Assembly (NCBI GenBank): GCA_965207165.1
Contig: OZ242265.1
Location: 4,092,001 to 4,156,000, forward strand
Length of the DNA: 64,000 bases
Direction of reading: 5' to 3'
Source: JAAXHV01 sp965207165
GTDB lineage: Bacteria > Pseudomonadota > Gammaproteobacteria > Eutrophobiales > Eutrophobiaceae
Shown: in pieces, positions 17,965 through 27,850 of the stretch
How the letters are laid out: each line of letters starts with the position of its first letter
Numbering within the stretch: the first letter of the stretch is position 1
Translations under genes and position numbers: made by a program
The notes under the pieces: model-generated
Databases searched by the model: none
The model's input: only the letters and a program-made list of their open reading frames with translations
Told to the model about the DNA's origin: nothing

Positions 17965-20958
17965 CTCAGATAATGAAGATACCGTCGTTTTCAGCAACAC
18001 CATCGACTGTATCGTCAAAGTCATCATCATCATTGAGATCACCCGTATGAACGTCCAGCGTCTCGATCACATCTTCAACACTACCTGTACCCAGCTCAAG
18101 AACGTCTATATCGGTGCCCTGAAGCGTGATTGTACCGCCGCCGTAATCACCCAGATTGATGACAGTATTACCGGCACGTACACTGATGGCAGCTTTCAAT
18201 TCATCCGCTGTGATACCGAACGCACTCAGGTCAATCTTGTCGTCTGCCTCGGCAAACGTGACAATGACGTCATCTCCGTTACCTGGGGCGAAGACAAACG
18301 TGTCATCGCCGGCGCCACCGGTCAGGTCATCATCGCCGGCGCCACCGTTCAGGGTGTCATTACCGTCGCCCCCGTCCAAGTTATCGTTGCCGTCACCACC
18401 CATGAGCATGTCCATACCAGCATCACCGTTCAGGTCATCGTTCCCGGCTTCGCCGTACAACTTGTCATTCTGACCACCACCGCTCAACTCATCATTACCT
18501 GCGCCGCCTTTGAGGGTATTGGGAACGGCATCACCGGTAATGTTGTCGTTCTCTCGGGAACCGGTCACGTTCTCAATGCTAGCTAGTACGTCCCCTTTGG
18601 CGTAGCTTTTATCCGTCGTATCGGCAAGGTCACCGGCCTGAGCATCCGGCCTCGTACCGCCATCGGCGCCTCTCCATGCATCAACAACAGTTTGAGCAGG
18701 AGAGTTGTACATGTCCATGGTCGCCGGGTCCGCAGTGGAATCGCCCGCAGTAAACTGAGCGGCATCATCAGAGTCAGGCAAGGCAACGGTAACACCATGC
18801 TTCGATGCCTCGTAGGACACGGTGTCGCTGCCGCCATCACCGTGGATGATGTCAACACCTTCGCTGGCTACGAACGTATCGCCTTCTGTGGAGCCCCATA
18901 TCAACTCGATATTCTTGAGCGTATCACCCATGGCCTCTCCACCCGTACCGTTGCCGGTGTTCAGGTTCAACGTCACACCTTCTGCGGCGCCACGGTAGGC
19001 TGCCCAGTCTTCTGACTGCGCATCGCCCCGGTCCTGTCCGCCATCCAGCGTATCGGCGCCCTCGTTGCCTTCGAGCACGTCCGGTCCGGCACCACCACGC
19101 AGGTTATCGTTGCCATCGCCACCGACGAGGTGGTTTCCAAACCGGTCACCGGTCAAACGGTCATTGTGCATTGAACCGGTCACGTTTGTGAAGGTGGCCA
19201 CGTCTACTTCCACGTCATCACTGGCGTCATCCGCAGTACCCATATTATCAGTGTACTCGTAGGTTTCAATATCATCGCCTTCGGCATGACCGCCCGATAC
19301 GCTGACTCTCCCCAGGTCCACTATGACGCCTGCATCCGAACCGGCATAGGACAATGTATTCGATTCGGTGTTCATAGCGCCAGCGTCACCGGATTTGCCG
19401 CCATCCAACTCATCAGCACCGGCGCCGCCTTCTATGGTGTCATTACCGGCGCCGCCTACCAGAGAGTCATCGCCGCCGAGACCCCAGAGTGTGCTGCCGG
19501 TCTCACCGACTGTTCCATTCACAGCCTCCAAGACGTCACCATAGGCCGAACCTTTGATGTTTTCAAAGTTGGTGATGGTGTCACCCGTGGCGTGGCCGCC
19601 AGAGACGCTTGCTGCGGTAGCGCCGCCTGCGTCGAGATCCACCCGCACACGCCGGTCGGAACTCTCGTAGGATACGGTATCCCCAGCACCGGTACCGCCA
19701 TTAAGCGTATCGCCGCCGTCGCCGCCTTCGATTTCTTCCGCTATGCCGGCTGCACCGGTTATAAAATCATCCTCATCCGTACCGATGACACGTTCGATGC
19801 CTACTGCATCAACATCCGCGGGTATGGTAGGAGGCGTATCGGAATCGCCGTCTGCGTCTGTACGGGCCCCAAGGGTAAATGAGTCAGTTGCACTTGTTCC
19901 AACATTCATATCCACCAACTTCGCAAACGAGAGGGTGTCTATATCTCTTCCGTTAGCATCCTCTCCGCCGTCAATAACACCATCACTAAGATCCGCATAG
20001 ATCATGTCATTACCGAGACCACCCTTGAGTTCGTCAGCGCCTGCGCCGCCATGCAGTATGTCATTACCCGGGCCACCATCAAGAACGTCATCGTCCCTGC
20101 CGCCGAACAGCATGTCATTACCGGGGCCGCCTTGCAGGTCGTCATCACCACCGCCGGGGCCACCGTAGATCTTGTCGTCGCCGCCATTGCCCTTGATAGT
20201 GTTGTCCCTGCTGTCGCCAGCCAGCACGTCGGCCATGTGAGAACCGGTCAGATGGATAATATCCGGTACAGTCTCCTCCATTTCCACATCGGGGTCCTCG
20301 GGGTCCTCAGCCGGTACGGTATACGGAACGGTCCTCGTGTCGCCCCAGGTATCACCCTCGGCGTCGCCGCCCATGGCCTGGCTGGCATGCAGGCGTACCG
20401 TGACGCCCATCATGGAACCGGCGTAGGAGGCGGTATCATTACCCATGCCACCGGTCAGCATATCCGCGCCGGGGCCGCCTTCCAGCGTATCGTCCTCATC
20501 GCCGCCACTGAGCGAATCATCGCCGGTGCCGCCGTTGAGCGTGTCAGGGCCTTCTCTGCCGGAGAGAACGTCATTGCCGCCCAGACCCCACAATTTATTA
20601 CCCTCGTTGACGTCATCCGTGCCGGTGATCGTGTCGTCGTGGTCGGAACCTATCACGTTCTCAATATCCGTGCCGAGGTCATCGCCGTCGGCATTGCCGC
20701 CGCTGGCCGTACCGGCGTTCAGGTTGATGGTCACACCCCTCGGTGAATACTTGTAGGTTATGGTGTCCTCACCATCGCCACCCTTGAGCGTATCGCCACC
20801 CGCTCCACCCATGAGCAGGTCATTATCGGGACCACCGAGCAGGGTGTCGTCGCCGCCGCCACCGTATATGGTGTCATCGCCGCCCAGACCCGCTATGGAC
20901 TCGCCATCTGAACTGCCCCGGGTTTGCCGGAGACTCTATTTCTTGAGAGGATGGAGTA

Positions 20959-21270
20959 ATGAACAATCAAAAACGCTATCCCCCGGAGATCCGGGAACGG
21001 GCCGTGCGGCTGGTGCTGGAGCACCAGGAGAACTATGACTCCCAATGGGCTGCACTGACTTCCATCGCCGATAAGATTGGCTGTGCTGTGGAGACCTTGC
21101 GTAGATGGGTGAGACGCGCGGAGGTGGACCAGGGCAACCGCCCCGGTGTCAGCAGTGCCGAGCAGGCGCGCATACGTGAGTTGGAACGCGAGAATCGGGA
21201 GCTCAAGCGAGCCAATGAGATCTTGCGTAAGGCGTCGGCTTTTTTCGCCCAGGCGGAGCTCGACCGCTAA
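20959..21270 (+). CDS. IS3-family transposase OrfA (HTH)
   Basis: 103 residues with an N-terminal helix-turn-helix (IADKIGCAVETLRRWVRR) and a C-terminal leucine-zipper-like helix (RELERENRELKRANEILRKAS), the standard OrfA layout for DNA-end recognition and multimerisation. A gagagg-type ribosome site lies upstream. A run of six T residues at 21240-21245 near the 3' end is the likely -1 slippage point for the OrfAB fusion. Confidence 0.92.
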   Translation: MNNQKRYPPEIRERAVRLVLEHQENYDSQWAALTSIADKIGCAVETLRRWVRRAEVDQGNRPGVSSAEQARIRELERENRELKRANEILRKASAFFAQAELDR

Positions 21271-21278
21271 CCGGTGAG

Positions 21279-22181
21279 ATGGTGGCCTTCATCGACCAAC
21301 ATCATGAGGGACTTGGGGTCGAGCCGATTTGCAAGCACTTGCCGATCGCCCCGTCAACGTACTACGAGCACCGGGCCCGGGCTGCGGACCCTGGGCGGTT
21401 GCCGGCCCGTGTGAAGCGAGACCAGGCGCTGTGCAAGGAGATACAGCGTATATGGGGCGAGAACTACCGGTTGTACGGCGCCAGGAAGGTCTGGCGGCAA
21501 CTCCAGCGGGAAGGCCATGTCGTGGCCCGTTGTACGGTGGAGCGGTTGATGAGGCGGCTTGAAATACAGGGCGTGCGGCGTGGCGCAAAGCGCTGGACGA
21601 CGGAGCGGGATGAGACCCTGCCGCAGCCGGCAGACCGGGTGAACCGGCAGTTTGCCGCCACCCGGCCAAACCAGCTATGGGTGGCGGATATCACCTTTGT
21701 CGCGACCTGGTCCGGATTTGTCTATGTGGCGTTTGTCGTGGATGTGTTTGCCCGGCACATCGTGGGCTGGCGGGTCAGTCGTTCACTGCGTACCGACCTG
21801 GTGCTGGATGCGCTGGAACAGGCCTTGTGGTCACGGCGTGAGCGGGACGGTTTGATTCATCACAGTGACCGCGGCAGCCAGTATCTCTCGGTCCGCTATA
21901 CCGACCGATTGACGCAAGCCGGCATTGAGGCGTCCGTGGGCAGTGTGGGGGATTCCTATGACAATGCGTTGGCGGAAACCATCATTGGTCTGTACAAGAC
22001 GGAGGTGATCCGAAAGCGGGGCCCCTGGAAGACCTCAGATGACGTGGAATATGCAACCCTGGAATGGGTGGACTGGTTCAACCAACGCCGTTTGCTGGCG
22101 TCCATCGGCAATGTGCCGCCGGCTGAATTTGAACAGATGTACTATGATGATGTAAATAACCGGTCATGCAAAGCCGCATGA
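21279..22181 (+). CDS. IS3-family transposase OrfB (DDE integrase)
   Basis: 300 residues from the annotated ATG; the real product is probably an OrfAB fusion made by -1 frameshifting at the T-run upstream, since the same frame is open back to there (FFRPGGARPLTGEMVAF). An HTH_21-like region (HYRLYGARKVWRQL type) precedes the rve catalytic core. The DDE triad is visible in VADITF (D), HSDRGSQY (D) and NALAETIIG (E). The gene looks intact, so the element may be mobile. Confidence 0.93.
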   Translation: MVAFIDQHHEGLGVEPICKHLPIAPSTYYEHRARAADPGRLPARVKRDQALCKEIQRIWGENYRLYGARKVWRQLQREGHVVARCTVERLMRRLEIQGVRRGAKRWTTERDETLPQPADRVNRQFAATRPNQLWVADITFVATWSGFVYVAFVVDVFARHIVGWRVSRSLRTDLVLDALEQALWSRRERDGLIHHSDRGSQYLSVRYTDRLTQAGIEASVGSVGDSYDNALAETIIGLYKTEVIRKRGPWKTSDDVEYATLEWVDWFNQRRLLASIGNVPPAEFEQMYYDDVNNRSCKAA

Positions 22182-22773
22182 CTCACATTAACAGGTCTCC
22201 GGAATTCCCGGCGCGATTCAATCAGCCGTGCCGGTGAGCTTGTCGGCACCACCCGTACCCTCGATGTCCGCGCCCTCGCCGGTCGGCAGCACGTCTATCG
22301 CTGTGACACTGAGCGTGTAGCCGCCGGTATTAGTTGCGCCCGGGTTGCCGCTATAGCCACTGACACTGATAAAGTACGTCTGTGTGCCGCTGCCAACCTC
22401 CGGGGTAAACTTCAATTGGGAACCCAGTTTGCCCTTGGCGGGGTCCGTATCGTCATTCATGTCGATCACGCCGCCCTTGCCGTCCATCAGCTTGAGGATG
22501 GAGTCGTTCAGTTTCGGAGCCTCTACTGTGCCAGTAGTGTCGCCCCCGACAGTGATGGTGTATTCCTTGCCCTCACTCATCTCGATCTTAATCCAGTCTT
22601 CATCACCCCGAGTAATTTCGCCTGCGAACATATCGCCAGCAGATATCGTGTAGGAGGTGTCGATGCTGTGGGCCGCTTCAGGCATCATCTCTCTTATAGT
22701 TGCCATAACTTTGTTCTCCTGTTATATCAGATAGAAGTAAACGAACTTTTTACATTTAGACGCATTGCCGAGA

Positions 22774-22851
22774 ATTGAAAATCAGCGTGATCGACAGTTA
22801 TGTCTCCTTAGAATTGGAATACTGCTTTATCTTCTGCAGTGAATTTTCAAT
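22774..22851. repeat. 9-bp inverted repeat upstream of the recombinase gene
   Basis: attgaaaat at 22774-22782 and attttcaat at 22843-22851 are exact inverted repeats flanking about 60 bases, immediately outside the end of the RTX duplication and just before the tyrosine recombinase gene. It could be an operator or a recombination site; nothing further supports either. Confidence 0.4.
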
Positions 22852-22880
22852 GAGATGAACCAACTTTGAGGACGTGAATC

Positions 22881-23849
22881 ATGATGAAACCGATCAAAAG
22901 CAAGAGCAGTTTTTCTGATAACGTGCTGTTATCCGCATTGGCGGACAATACCCGCATCGCTTATGGCAAAGGCTGGTCTTGTTTTCAGAACTACTGCCTG
23001 TCGGCAGGTGTCGAGCCGTTGGCTGCGAGTCCCGCTCAGCTAGCCGATTTTTTTATTGAACTGGGGTCACGCGCCAGCGTGACCGGCGGGAATATGTTAT
23101 CGGTCGGCACCATCAATCTCTATCGCAGTGCGATAAACAGGCAATATGTCGAAGCGCACAAACCGTCACCCGCCAATCACCCGAAGGTGAATGCCGTCCT
23201 GAAAGGTCTGGCGCGACTGCTCGGCAGTGCGCCGCGGCGGGTGCAGGCTTTGCGGGAGCATCATATCCTGGGTATGCTGGAGCAGTGTGGCGGCAGTCCG
23301 ATCGGGCTGCGCAACGCAGCGATAATTGCGCTCGGTTTCTCGGCTGCCCTGCGTCGCTCTGAGATTTGCGCATTGATGATCGACGATATCCAGATTATTC
23401 CACCTCTCAATGGGGAAGAAACCCGTAATATGTTGGTTCATATCCGGAAATCGAAAACGGATCAGGCAGGGAAAGGTCAACGCATCGCGGTGCCGGAGGG
23501 CCGGAGGATACAACCGATAATACGGCTGGAAGAGTGGCTTCGTTCTTCGGGTATCAAGCGGGGATACGTGTTTCAAACGATGAAACGTGGCGGTGGGTTG
23601 CGTGGGCGTCCTTTGCATCACACCGATATTCCCCGGCTGTTGAAGTACTATGCCAGGACCGTTGATCTTAACCCTGATGATATTTCCGGCCACTCACTGC
23701 GGGCTGGCTTTGTGACCAGTGCGGCTGTTCACAATGCGCGTCTCGACAAGATCATGGAAATCACGCGGCACAGTAACCCTGAAACGGTAATGAGATATAT
23801 CCGGGACGTCGAGCTGTTCAAAGACCACGCCGGAAAGGATTTTTTGTAG
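22881..23849 (+). CDS. Tyrosine recombinase / phage-type integrase
   Basis: 322 residues with the two-domain layout of tyrosine recombinases. There is an N-terminal SAM-like core-binding domain (about 10-110: NTRIAYGKGWSCFQNYC). The C-terminal catalytic domain shows all expected residues: Arg in AALRRSE (158/159), Lys in SKTDQ (192), H271 and R274 in HSLRAGF, H297 in RHSN and the nucleophile Y306 in MRYIRD. It appears complete. A gagg ribosome site precedes the start. It lies 110 bases outside the inverted RTX copy and upstream of IS21 debris. The family includes integrases of small mobile islands and xerC-like enzymes; no att site was identified. Confidence 0.9.
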   Translation: MMKPIKSKSSFSDNVLLSALADNTRIAYGKGWSCFQNYCLSAGVEPLAASPAQLADFFIELGSRASVTGGNMLSVGTINLYRSAINRQYVEAHKPSPANHPKVNAVLKGLARLLGSAPRRVQALREHHILGMLEQCGGSPIGLRNAAIIALGFSAALRRSEICALMIDDIQIIPPLNGEETRNMLVHIRKSKTDQAGKGQRIAVPEGRRIQPIIRLEEWLRSSGIKRGYVFQTMKRGGGLRGRPLHHTDIPRLLKYYARTVDLNPDDISGHSLRAGFVTSAAVHNARLDKIMEITRHSNPETVMRYIRDVELFKDHAGKDFL

Positions 23850-23939
23850 TGTTTGTAGCTTGTGCTGCAATGTAGACAGGTGGATGTTGTCATCAACCGG
23901 GCAGATCAACCCACCGCATTGCACCTGCGGATAACCATG

Positions 23940-24690
23940 GGTAGTCTTCATGCGCGCAAGTCCGGATGCGTGCAATAGGGCCCGGATGAAACCGGTGCAG
24001 TTCCTTGCCATAGGCATTACGCTGGTGAATGACCGTCTTCATATTGTCATACAGCGCCTCTTGAGGCACACCCTGGAAGTAGCTGAAGGCGTTTTCATGA
24101 CAGCGCTTGAGTGTGGAAAACGTTCATCGCCGACAAATTCCACATAGCTGTACCGGCTCCAGCCCAGGGTCGCTACAAACGCAGGTAACGAGTCCCGGCC
24201 ACGGTGAAACACGCTCCAGTCCACTTGCATCTACTGACCGGGCCGGGTTTCAAAACGCACTACCGGATCGGGCCTGGCAACGGGCTTGAGCATTGCCATA
24301 TGGTAACGCAGCAACCGGATACTGCCCGGGTAGCCTTGTTCTCGAATCTCCCGGCCAATTACGCTCGCCGGGACCCGGTGGGGCCGAGCGGCTGCCGGAC
24401 GCTGCTCAATACAGGGCTTGTAAGGGTCCAGTTTGGAGGCCCCGTCCGGACGCGGACCATACACCGGTGTGATGTCCTGCCGCAAATACGCACGCACCGT
24501 GTTGCGTGAAACGTCCAATTGTCGGGCTATGCCCCGGATACTTGCTCCCTGACGATGCAATATATTTATCTCCATAACACTTTCCTCTTTTGGCATCTCG
24601 GTTCCTCTGCTGTTTAGACAGAGCCGAGGTTAATGGAAGGTGGGTCAATTTTCAGTTGCCGCAGTGGGTCATTCTTACATTGCCATTAAC
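23940..24690 (-). pseudogene. istA: IS21-family istA remnant with adjoining left end
   Basis: On the minus strand from 24596 the frame begins MPKEESVMEINILHRQGASI, a typical IstA N terminus with HTH (IARQLDVSRNTVRAYLR), and runs to a stop near 24231. The same frame resumes at once with MQVDWSVFHRGRDSL...LGWSRYSYVEFVGDERF, the IstA catalytic start, before a frameshift after residue ERF. Further IstA-like pieces (CHENAF, YDNMKTV) occur in other frames down to about 23940. Upstream, gtgggtcaattttcagttg and gtgggtca at 24641-24672 look like IS21-type terminal repeats. The element has at least one nonsense mutation and one frameshift, and no istB. Confidence 0.8.
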
Positions 24691-24769
24691 GCTCAGGGGT
24701 GATCCCGATCCTCATTCATGCTGCTGAGTACGCTTTACCAGGTTTAGCGGGCAGTGTTATACTGACAGC

Positions 24770-24952
24770 ATGAGCACCTATCTCTACAAAGCCCTGATAG
24801 AAGCGAATGCCTCTGATGACACCGCCACTGAAGCGGCTCGAGAAATCGATACTTACAAACAGGACGTCATTGCCCTGAAAACAAACGTCGATATTCTGCT
24901 GGTTGGAGTGGGTATCTTGATCGCTTTGGGCGTGATCGATAAGTTCCTGTAA
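24770..24952 (+). CDS. Small tail-anchored membrane protein
   Basis: 60 residues: a charged amphipathic N-terminal region (residues 1-38, MSTYLYKALIEANASDDTA) followed by one hydrophobic segment (VDILLVGVGILIALGVIDKFL) that ends at the C terminus. It resembles the 72-residue protein at 245-463 in architecture. The composition and termination directly after the membrane helix make a real gene likely, although no strong ribosome site is present. It may be a short DUF1640-like protein or a membrane-acting small peptide; function unknown. Confidence 0.5.
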   Translation: MSTYLYKALIEANASDDTATEAAREIDTYKQDVIALKTNVDILLVGVGILIALGVIDKFL

Positions 24953-25038
24953 CACGGGACTACCGCACACCCTAGGTTGTAATCACAACACGTCTTTGGA
25001 TAAACGGCGAAGGCGACACCGAGCTGAAATAGTTATTG

Positions 25039-25335
25039 TCAATGCCAACTGAAAATTCCCCACATATGTTCCGCCCCGGTTTTGCAAGAGTAATTTTGCA
25101 TTGACAAAAGAAAGTTCAGCCAGCGTATAGTTGCCAACTCTGCTTCAATCAAAATCGGCCAACGGTTTTGTTTCTCGATCAGGATGTCAGGGTGCCCACT
25201 TTCCTTGAAAACCTTTACTGTTTTCTCAGATCGAACATTCCAACCTCGTCCGAGGTCTTCCAGCACTTCTCCTAAAGAGGTAATTGTTTGTTCATGCGTG
25301 GCACATTTGTGTCTTCCTGAGTATAGACAGACAGC
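25039..25335 (-). pseudogene. N-terminal fragment of a PD-(D/E)XK-type DNA-modification or restriction protein
   Basis: A GTG at 25266 gives 75 residues, but the coding-like frame extends upstream to about 25335 (LYSGRHKCATHEQTITSLGEV). The segment SGHPDILIEKQNRWPILIEAE has the spacing of a PD-(D/E)XK nuclease core (D, then E-x-E), as at the N terminus of large restriction or methylase-type proteins. Coding character stops after EAE. The next bases (ggggaattttcagttggcattgac on the minus strand) resemble the IS21-type end at 24641-24672. I infer truncation by an insertion element that was later lost. Confidence 0.5.
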
Positions 25336-25432
25336 AACTCACGATTTTCTATCAGGATAGAATTTGTATAATAAATCTTAGAAAGAGACCAAGGAGGTAT
25401 AACATTGACTTGGAGCGATCGACAGAAATTAA

Positions 25433-26128
25433 TCATGTCAAATCGATATCTAAGTCTCCGAAGTCTTCGGAAGAGTCCAGTGGAACACGCCGGACAATGA
25501 ATAAACCATAAACTTCAACATCTCCGAATCGTTCCATCAACAATCTTTTGCAAGCAATGAAAGTTGCTCCAGTCGTTATCATGTCGTCAATAACGATGAT
25601 TGTTTTAGAGACAGGCCGCAATTCTACCTGTGATTCATCTATACAAGTGTTTGATTTAATGCTATCAACAGAGCGTGACTTTTCGCTGAGACTTGCTGAC
25701 TCTCGAGACGAAACTGTCATCAAAATAGGCCGCGCATCCACGTCATTTCCGATAGCTTTAGCAACTTGCAACATTCGCGGATCATAGTCGGGATCATCAT
25801 TAGCCTTTGAGGGTGGCGCCGGAACGAAGGTCAAAGATTGTAAATCTACCGCTTTCAAATTCTTGAGAATTATCCGACCAAGAGATCTTATCGTTGCAAG
25901 CTTATGTTCCCATTCTGGCGTCCCTTTCTTGGAAGGAGATTTTTTTAAATTTAGTACTATACTGTTCGCTTTACTAAGTGACCAGGCTGGTCTCCCGGAC
26001 TCTCCTGTCGGAGTGTATTCGCCAAAATACAAGCAAATATCATCTTCAGTAAGGTAGGAGTGCTCTCCCTTTTCATAATCTCCAATCCTGCGTAGCTTAG
26101 AAGACCAACTCTCGTCGGATGTCATCAT
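25433..26128 (-). CDS. Phosphoribosyltransferase-domain protein (ShosT-like)
   Basis: About 231 residues if started at the ATG at 26128; a TTG at 26161 would add 11. The C-terminal third holds a PRPP-binding loop of type I phosphoribosyltransferases (TIIVIDDMITTGATFIACKRLL), and TFVPAPPSKANDDPDYDPRM precedes it, as in ComF-like enzymes. The preceding gene encodes a DprA-like protein and overlaps it slightly. In the described ShosTA system a PRTase toxin (ShosT) is paired with a DprA-domain antitoxin (ShosA). The pairing and gene overlap here match that arrangement, so a toxin role in a defence-type toxin-antitoxin pair is inferred. The gene is AT-rich relative to the RTX region. Confidence 0.72.
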   Translation of the reverse strand: MMTSDESWSSKLRRIGDYEKGEHSYLTEDDICLYFGEYTPTGESGRPAWSLSKANSIVLNLKKSPSKKGTPEWEHKLATIRSLGRIILKNLKAVDLQSLTFVPAPPSKANDDPDYDPRMLQVAKAIGNDVDARPILMTVSSRESASLSEKSRSVDSIKSNTCIDESQVELRPVSKTIIVIDDMITTGATFIACKRLLMERFGDVEVYGLFIVRRVPLDSSEDFGDLDIDLT

Positions 26129-27017
26129 AATCTCGTACTCTGATAGCACCCTCGGATTCAAACTTATCGGGCCATGTAAGATTGGGATTTTCGAAACAAC
26201 TATTCAGAATGAAAACTTTGCGGTGTTGACGTAGCGCTTCCCTTGCTTGAATTAATGTTCCTGATGTCTCACCTGCTTCGATAATAACAGTTGCCTTAGT
26301 CAGTGCTGACATAGTCTTGTTTCGCTCAGGAAAGAAAAAACGATTAGAGCGAGGGTTCTGCATATCATACCGTTCAACAGGGACTTGGCTAATCAATAGA
26401 AAGTTGTCCGCTATTATTTGTTGAAGGGCTTCATTTGATTTAGGATAAACATTTCCAAGAGGCGTCCCAATTACGGCAACGGTAAATCCTCCGCTCGTAA
26501 TAGCTGTTCTATGAGCTTCGGTGTCAATGCCTTCTGCGAGCCCACTGATAATCGTGAAATTGTCTTTGACTAATTCTTTAACCAATTGTTGAGTTCGTTT
26601 CTTACCATTCTCTGACGGTTTTCTTGTCCCTACAACTGCTACTGATCGTGTACTCAACAAATCCCAATATCCTTGAAAATACAAGAGTTCAACCGGATGC
26701 GTTGCATCTCTTAAGCTACTAGGATAATCAAGATCTCCTTGCAACCGTAGACCAAACCAACCACTAAGTCGATCATTCAGTTTTTGGATAACTTTCAATC
26801 CAGTTGCACGTGCTGATTCCTCTGGCACAAAATCTGATGGTCTTGCATTATTAGCCTCGGAGAACTTGTCGGCTAGAGTTTTGAACGATGTTTTTGGATA
26901 TTTCCAAAGCTCTTCATATGCACCCAACTCCAATGCAACGTCAACCGTATCTACGAATGGGCCTACTCCATGAATTGCAGCAAAGAGTGATGTACTATTC
27001 ATAATTTTTTCTATCAT
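26097..27017 (-). CDS. DprA/Smf-like Rossmann-fold protein (ShosA-like)
   Basis: About 306 residues from the ATG at 27017 (GTG at 27038 and ATG at 27002 are alternatives; none has a clear ribosome site). The N terminus is an all-helical region. The central and C-terminal parts are a DprA Rossmann fold: YPSSLRDATHPVELLYFQG, VAVVGTRKPSENGK (dinucleotide-type loop), IISGLAEGIDTEAHRTAI and FFFPERNKTMSALTKATVIIEAGETSGTLIQAREAL. It lies directly upstream of, and overlaps, the PRTase gene, the order of ShosTA operons, where the DprA-type partner neutralises the PRTase toxin. A stand-alone competence DprA is less likely given the short C terminus and the partner. Confidence 0.75.
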   Translation of the reverse strand: MIEKIMNSTSLFAAIHGVGPFVDTVDVALELGAYEELWKYPKTSFKTLADKFSEANNARPSDFVPEESARATGLKVIQKLNDRLSGWFGLRLQGDLDYPSSLRDATHPVELLYFQGYWDLLSTRSVAVVGTRKPSENGKKRTQQLVKELVKDNFTIISGLAEGIDTEAHRTAITSGGFTVAVIGTPLGNVYPKSNEALQQIIADNFLLISQVPVERYDMQNPRSNRFFFPERNKTMSALTKATVIIEAGETSGTLIQAREALRQHRKVFILNSCFENPNLTWPDKFESEGAIRVRDYDDIRRELVF

Positions 27018-27514
27018 TGACGATTTTATACTGACCACTAACTAAATTTTGCACGGATCAGGAAAAGGTATTGTACCGATGTCCTGCTGTCGCGCCAACT
27101 GTTGTCGATTGTCTAATGATATACCACGATAAGGTAGGAGATGGGACTTTGTTAGTCACAAGCCACAGTGCGATGGCTTGTTCCATCTTCTCCATCAACT
27201 GATCAACCGACCTGGACTGGGAATGACATCCCGGTAATGCGGGAATGCTGCCGACATGTATCCGGCATTGTGTTTGTTTACATGCCGGAATCTCAAGGGT
27301 GAATCCATGCGCAAACAGAAAAAAATGTTGACGACCAGTACACTGACAGAGTCATAATTGCCAAAACCCACGTCACCGCGCCCCGTGCCGGGCGGCAGCC
27401 TTCGTGAAATGGGTGGCAGAGTTCAGTGAAATACGCAAATCTGGGTAAAATGCAATTCTGCCATGACTAGCCCTTGCTCGGACACACTAGTTAGAGGCAC
27501 ATATTAGATTCGTG
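27018..27514. other. Intergenic, no gene seen
   Basis: AT-rich near the ShosTA-like pair and GC-richer around 27190-27400. No ORF has coding character. It presumably contains the promoter of the minus-strand ShosTA-like operon. Confidence 0.45.
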
Positions 27515-27808
27515 TCAGAGTCGACCCCGATGTTCAAGCACCGGATCATATCTAATCCAGAATTCGTCTGGTTGCGGTTCACTTCTATCTGTCACACTGG
27601 CATCAATAGCGTCCTTGTACGCCCTCGTTACAAGAAGGGGGGAATTTTCCGACCCCTCAAACTCCACATGGTAGAGTTCATCCGGAATGTGTCCTTTGAT
27701 GTGGGGTTCGTCACGACAGGCATACCAAGGCTTGTCAAACTGGTTCTTTGAAACAACCGTTTTCTTTCCGTCTGGCTCGTGGATGGTAACAGCTTCGTCT
27801 TGGCACAT
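27515..27808 (-). CDS. Hypothetical acidic protein
   Basis: 97 residues from ATG 27808 (an in-frame start at 27844 is possible but would extend into the spacer). The sequence is acidic and soluble, with no membrane segment: an N-terminal DGKKTVVSKNQFDKPWYACRDEPH stretch and a C-terminal ...FWIRYDPVLEHRGRL. I do not recognise the family. It follows the nuclease-like gene at 27851-28426 by 42 bases on the same strand, so the two probably form an operon; it may be a regulatory or immunity partner, which is inference only. Confidence 0.5.
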   Translation of the reverse strand: MCQDEAVTIHEPDGKKTVVSKNQFDKPWYACRDEPHIKGHIPDELYHVEFEGSENSPLLVTRAYKDAIDASVTDRSEPQPDEFWIRYDPVLEHRGRL

Positions 27809-27850
27809 TTTATTTTCCTCACAGATTAAATTTCGGAATCTCAATGATGA

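Larger units (their letters stand above)
20909..22220 (+). mobile_element. Complete IS3-family insertion sequence (1312 bp) with 3-bp target duplication
   Basis: The ends begin TGA and end TCA, as usual in IS3 elements. Imperfect terminal inverted repeats of about 27 bp share the ccggg and ccggagac blocks (left tgaactgccccgggtttg, right complement tgaatcgcgccgggaatt). The 3-bp sequence atc occurs immediately on both sides (20906-20908 and 22221-22223), and removing the element restores the RTX sequence exactly. It carries orfA and orfB in the typical -1 arrangement. A remnant of the same right end is present at 33418-33473. Confidence 0.92.
17966..22706 (-). pseudogene. Second copy of the RTX gene, disrupted by IS3 insertion
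   Basis: The N-terminal 162 codons (22218-22706, from ATG 22706) and the remaining codons (17966-20905) are identical at protein level to the intact gene at 13429 except for one Ile-to-Val change. An IS3-family element sits within the codons for TADGESIAGLGG, flanked by an ATC target duplication. The ribosome site and about 60 bases of upstream sequence were copied too, but the native terminator was not. The truncated N-terminal part would encode only the PPC-like domain. Near-identity of the two copies implies a recent duplication or continuing gene conversion. Confidence 0.9.
17965..22771 (-). repeat. Right arm of large inverted duplication, split by IS3-family element
   Basis: Reverse-complement copy of 13365-16854, interrupted between 20908 and 22221 by a 1312-bp insertion element. 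The outer boundary is near 22771, where sequence similarity to the left arm fades in the region upstream of the RTX ATG. Confidence 0.9.
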
